Source: Romanomermis culicivorax (lineage: Eukaryota > Nematoda > Enoplea > Mermithida > Mermithidae). Taken from it: a stretch of 64,000 bases of DNA. How positions within the stretch are numbered: position 1 is the stretch's first letter; each line of letters begins with the position of its first letter. The notes under the pieces are model-generated. The model was not told the DNA's origin, did not search any database, and saw nothing but the letters and a program-made list of their open reading frames with translations. The stretch is from positions 1-64,000 of the forward strand of contig CAWUHX010000546.1 of assembly GCA_963922205.1 (NCBI GenBank), read 5' to 3'. The translations under genes were made by a program, and so were the position numbers. Below are positions 60,843 through 64,000 of this stretch, in pieces.

Positions 60843-63827
60843 GAGGAATATTGCGCTTTTGATTCGGCGGTTTACGTGCGAATACGAAAAATATAAAAAT
60901 AGTCACACCCAGGTTTCTCAGGATTGATGTTCCGCTTATTTTGATACACGAGCTATCGGAACGATTCGACCTCAGAACATGGAATTGCTAATCAAAATTT
61001 TTTTACTTTTTACCAGTGTCTATCTAAAATAGAAGGAAAAAGTGTGACGTATGCAAACGAGCAAACCTGGTTAATGATTCACGTGGGGTCATTTGCATAT
61101 TTCGTAGTTTTTTGAGATTGCTTGTAAAAAAGCTTTAACTGACGAAAAAGAGAACTATTACAAAAAATAAAGTGAAACATAGCTCTAGTGAATACGACCA
61201 CGCTTAATATGGCTTACAGGTGATCTTTAAAAATTGATGTATATATGCAGATGAGTTGTAGTAAATGGGAAACAACAAAAATATTTTTGAAATTATGAAT
61301 CTGATGAAAATTACTTTTTATGAACTACTTTAACTACTATTATGAGCACATAGCACTTACACGGTTAGAAAAGATCGGAATCATCAGTAATTTTCAGACT
61401 TACTGTAGTCTTTAGTGACAAATTTTACAAACGTAATTGCTGCATGTGCATATCAACAATTAATCACCGATTGTTCATGTCACTTTCAAAATCTTCACCT
61501 GAAAGTCAATATATTTTTAACAAGTTTAAATTGATTGTGCATATATTTTACTTTAGAAAATGTAAAAATGAAATGTCGGTTCCTGAAATATTCATAAGTT
61601 ACGCCTTGTTGAAGAATTTGCTGATGTAATATCTTCTTGTCTAAATTTCCATCCTTCTTGACACTATCCGAAGTTTTATCAAAGTTTTCAAAGTTCGTTT
61701 AATGATATGTGACATATGTCTCTGTTGAAAGTTGAAGAATTGAAATTTTCTCGTCAAGCTATTACAAACAGTTAATGAACGTCAGACACTGATGAAATGT
61801 CGGCACATGAAACTGTTTTCGACATAAATCGTAAGAGACTGTAAGTTTCTATTTGTGTGCTTACTGTAATATATAGTGTGCCCAAAAAAATCATCCAACC
61901 AGACAACTTCGTCAACAATAAAAATTGTTCTGTAATTATTTTTTATGGGAATCAAAGGGTTAGCAAAAAGGTGTGTAAAGTTTCAACCGGACATAAGCTT
62001 TATTTTTCAGTTTACAATAATGTTTCAACAGAATTCAGAAATACATCATATCATTGGATTACTCGGAATTCGAACGACTTATCTATTCTTCGTTCTTCTG
62101 CGAAGTCCGTTCACATTTTTCCATCTTTGTGATCTCATGATTTCAGATTATATTTTAAGGCTATTTTGATTTTTTCCTGCTTTTTTGGACTAAGCTAATA
62201 CGCCTTTAAACTGGTCCCCCCGATTTGAAGCAGTTTTAAAACAAATCACAGAGACAGCGATTTTGAAAATAAAATGATAAACGTGTCAATTAATGCATGT
62301 ATTTTATTTTTTTATGTTCATTCCGCCTGCTTAAGGCTTCATGAAGTGTGCATCGTAAAAGCTACTACAGCACATAATTTACTACACTATCCCGTAATAC
62401 ATTATTTAATTAATAATCAAAATGAATATCATATCACGCGACCGGCTGCGCCAGACATTTTTTATGAGATCAACGGTGACGTGTCCGGCCAGATTCATTC
62501 ATACATGATTTTCTTCATTTCATCAAAACTTGGAACTTTTCACGACGCAAACGAATGGAAACTTCAGTCTTCGTATATGGCAACAATGCTAGCTTCGCTG
62601 CTCAGAATTACTATAGCCCATTTAATAAAATGATAGATGCAGCAAAAACCAAAAAAAGTAATTTCAACTTGACGATACACAATTTTCAATCTGTGCAATA
62701 TTTTATATTGTAGAAAAACGTTAAATTTCTTCATCAGGACGGGAAAGGCCAAAATCATTAAAAAGATATCATGCTAATTTATTGTCGATTTGGATAGAAC
62801 TGCGACGATATTCGGGTGCTACTCGAGAAATTTTGGCCCTTGACCAGGATATTGAAGGAAATTTTCCGATGTTTTGTTTGTCGCTCACTAACGGAAATGT
62901 TTTTCATCCATTAAAGTAATAAGCTTGCTAGTTTTATTGGACTTACTTTTATGGGACCGCAGCATCGATCATTTTAAAATGAGTGGAGCATAATTTGACT
63001 AAAAGGTAGTACAACAGTATCAAAAAAATGTCACGCAAAAAGTAAAAACAATGCCAAATCTGGAAATTTAAAAACTGATCTTCACCATTCCCCGGGCATA
63101 CTAATGAAATGAGTTGCGTCATGGAAATCCGCATTGTACCATGAACACTGCAATCCGCAAATGTACATTAGAAGGCAAGAATTTACTATAGAAAAATCCA
63201 ACTTACAAGTATGACGTCAAAATCTGCGAGAGAATGGAAAGCTAACGTCAGTATGCAGATTTTTATCATTTAAAAACATATTTGGGCATATACATAAATA
63301 CAGAGCAAAAAGTGGGGTATAACTTTAGAGGGTAAAATTTTTTTTCTGATAGAAAGATTTATTTCCAATAACAGAACTTGAGGGGCTCTTTTAAATCTTT
63401 CGAAATTCCTCAACTCTAAATGGCTTGAAGTTGAACTGTATTTGCAACAAAACGAAAATCGGAAGAGACCATCCAATAATCAACGAAAAATATGCGGAGG
63501 GCAATGAACATATCATGAAAATAAATGTCGTTCCCATCTTAGAAAAATATGTAGCAATTCCTTGGGAACCGTTCGGGAAATTTGTTCAATAAAAAGAATG
63601 AAATGAAAGGAGCTTGATGTCACTACTTATTTTGAAAAAGAAGCGTCATCCTTGGGAAACGCAAATGATAGATGGCATAAAACACGTAGACACCTTAATT
63701 TCATCATGTTACTAATTCCGGAAGGTTAATCCCGGAAGGAAAGAGCCATAAAAATTGATGATCGAAGTCGCAAATATTAGTACCGAAAATGGGTATGTAC
63801 CCTCATTTTACATTGAGCAATAATACT
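60843..63827. other. Intergenic DNA upstream of globin B; one weak ORF
   Basis: A 119-codon frame at 62274-62633 (+ strand, ATG) has a hydrophobic start (ILFFYVHSACL) and a GC-richer middle (TRPAAPDIFYEINGDVSG), but no known family and no splice context. A mariner-like terminal word (TATAGTGTGCCCAAAAAAAT) occurs near 61871. Nothing else was supported. Confidence 0.3.
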
Positions 63828-64000
63828 CTATTGTTCTAGAAATGTTTCTAAAGAGTAGGAGTGGAATGCAAGTAATATTCAATACTTCCACGATTTTCTG
63901 TTAAACCGTATGTCACATATAAGACTGACAAATTTGACGACAGCTCTAACATTTTTCATTTTGTAATTCGCAAATATTTAATAAAAAAAAAACTGATATA
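63828..64000 (+). mobile_element. Tc/mariner-like MITE copy, cut by the window end
   Basis: AGAAATGTTTCTAAAGAG, GGAATGCAAGTAATATTC and CCGTATGTCACATATAAGAC follow the order of the copies at 18990 and 20677. The right end lies outside the window. Confidence 0.5.

Noticed and set aside
61857-62169. Protein-coding gene starting IYSVPKKIIQPDNF
   Set aside because: The start matches a mariner-type terminal word, composition is non-coding and two frames overlap without motifs.

Overview
The window reads as AT-rich nuclear DNA from a nematode. Three things point that way: a run of TTAGGC-type telomeric repeat (as GCCTAA) at 15.73-15.83 kb, two globin genes of nematode type, and T-rich splice acceptors (TTTTAG, TTTTCAAG). 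I cannot name the species from the sequence. Host coding density is very low. Most of the window is transposon-derived or featureless AT-rich DNA.

Host genes. Two paralogous globin genes lie on the minus strand, about 26 kb apart. Globin A spans 27066-30878 (two exons, about 200 aa). Globin B spans 56741-60842 (two exons, about 229 aa). Each has one 3.2-3.4 kb intron, but at different places in the globin fold. Both introns hold transposon-like sequence. A few other short GC-richer stretches (4.5, 6.7, 18.1, 62.3 kb) may be exons or gene remnants and are reported at low confidence.

The main element is an intact-looking, very young Ty3/gypsy-order LTR retrotransposon at 37192-50843 (13.65 kb). 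It has 834-bp LTRs that differ at one position, a primer-binding site and a polypurine tract. ORF1 is gag plus protease. ORF2 is RT, RNase H and integrase, reached by an apparent +1 shift. ORF3 is a third large ORF (about 1350 codons) in the slot where some elements carry an envelope gene. ORF3 has no membrane segments. Its N-terminus carries all the motifs of a DEDDy 3'-5' exonuclease (RNase D/WRN/MUT-7 type), followed by a long region with a coiled coil, an Arg/Ser/Lys/Glu-rich segment and a Pro/Gln-rich tail. Its start appears to be built by splicing a short upstream ATG exon across a 209-nt intron. An LTR element that carries its own proofreading-type exonuclease is the strongest candidate here for an undescribed system.

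The second striking theme is a set of foldback elements. These have arms of 14-18-bp tandem units, a unique loop, and the same units inverted on the other side. The best are at 5.57-6.60, 9.66-10.52, 12.33-13.94, 15.34-16.15 and 21.80-22.73 kb. Four are flanked by 8-10-bp direct repeats, as expected for FB/NOF-MULE-like transposition. One has inserted into a LINE fragment so that deleting it restores the LINE reading frame, and it carries the telomeric tract in its loop. Another hosts a nested hAT-type MITE with an 8-bp duplication. Less certain members lie at 10.56, 16.4, 28.2, 35.3 and 53.1 kb.

Other repeats are a PIF/Harbinger-like MITE built of CCGTACGG palindromes (9.08-9.33 kb), a Tc/mariner-like MITE family with six or more copies, an AGCT-rich MITE family with three copies, a 766-bp homopurine microsatellite at the left edge, and several perfect palindromes.
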